Shown here: positions 54,195-54,196 of the stretch, in pieces
Layout of the letters: every line of letters starts with the position of its first letter
Position numbering within the stretch: the first letter of the stretch is position 1
Source: Maricaulis sp.
GTDB taxonomy: Bacteria > Pseudomonadota > Alphaproteobacteria > Caulobacterales > Maricaulaceae
Reading direction: 5' to 3'
NCBI RefSeq assembly: GCF_017642925.1
Contig: NZ_JAEPOL010000024.1
Span: forward strand, 1-54,196
DNA length: 54,196 bases
Translations under genes and position numbers: made by a program
The notes under the pieces: model-generated
What the model was told of the DNA's origin: nothing
Databases searched by the model: none
The model's input: only the letters and a program-made list of their open reading frames with translations

Positions 54195-54196
54195 AC

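Overview
The window is high-GC, densely packed chromosomal DNA from an alphaproteobacterium. It is most like the Maricaulis/Hyphomonadaceae or Caulobacter side of the class. This is inferred from protein families and gene neighbourhoods only: class I lysyl-tRNA synthetase, lysC-ptsP and RodZ-like-ispG pairs, secA facing a parvulin lipoprotein followed by mutT, comF-grxC-Nit2-DUF1178, DUF2093, DUF4170 and DUF1178 proteins, and a Flp-type pilin. I found no rRNA or tRNA gene, CRISPR array, phage gene or transposase. Nearly everything is housekeeping, with small accessory cassettes between.

Layout. 1-538 is non-coding mosaic repeat. 0.5-2.6 kb holds rsmD, an RluB-type pseudouridine synthase and tadA (RNA modification). 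2.8-7.5 kb is mixed: a tiny secreted protein made only of the edges of an amidohydrolase, a GNAT enzyme, a TauE/SafE permease, a membrane protein, a phosphotransferase and a full amidohydrolase. 7.5-11.6 kb has purD, xseA, a DUF2093 protein and an M23 peptidase, then a nested palindromic repeat. 11.7-15.7 kb is a lipid A/Kdo operon (DUF374 acyltransferase, waaA, lpxK, lpxL-like), supported about 2.5 kb away by an MsbA-type ABC flippase. 15.8-18.2 kb has a protein phosphatase and a soluble GAF-PAS histidine kinase. 20-25 kb has DUF4170, pmbA, MAPEG, a DsbA/FrnE thioredoxin, a small flagellar-rod-like protein, a DUF1232 protein and an aminotransferase. 25.3-27.5 kb is a MarR regulator-serine hydrolase pair with a visible operator. 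27.6-30.9 kb has class I lysS with a clear terminator, then a two-membrane-protein plus XRE regulator cassette and a GNAT gene. 30.9-38.7 kb has secA, a parvulin lipoprotein, mutT, a Flp pilin-like gene, a methyltransferase, comF, grxC, a nitrilase and DUF1178. 38.7-41.6 kb has two small regulator-linked cassettes: HxlR facing SDR/NTF2, and ArsR-AHSA1-PhnB with a 34-bp palindromic operator. 41.7-53.7 kb has a globin/CZB/PilZ chemoreceptor, ubiG, lysC, ptsP, a RodZ-like gene, ispG, a YffB/ArsC-like protein, a threonine aldolase, a two-lobed retropepsin-PDZ protein and a LOG-family hydrolase. 53.7-54.2 kb is a second copy of the mosaic repeat, inverted relative to the first.

How the genes work together. 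The envelope theme is strong: inner Kdo-lipid A assembly (lpxK, waaA, acyltransferases) and export (MsbA), SecA translocation, a parvulin lipoprotein and RodZ-like shape control. A second theme is signalling: nitrogen-PTS enzyme I, an oxygen/zinc-sensing chemoreceptor, an orphan histidine kinase and a tyrosine phosphatase.

The items most worth a second look are the inverted mosaic repeats at both window ends with different interchangeable cores, the barrel-less amidohydrolase-like secreted protein, the globin-MCP-CZB-PilZ receptor, the self-contained operators of the MarR, XRE and ArsR genes, and the apparently non-standard starts of the Flp pilin-like gene and msbA.
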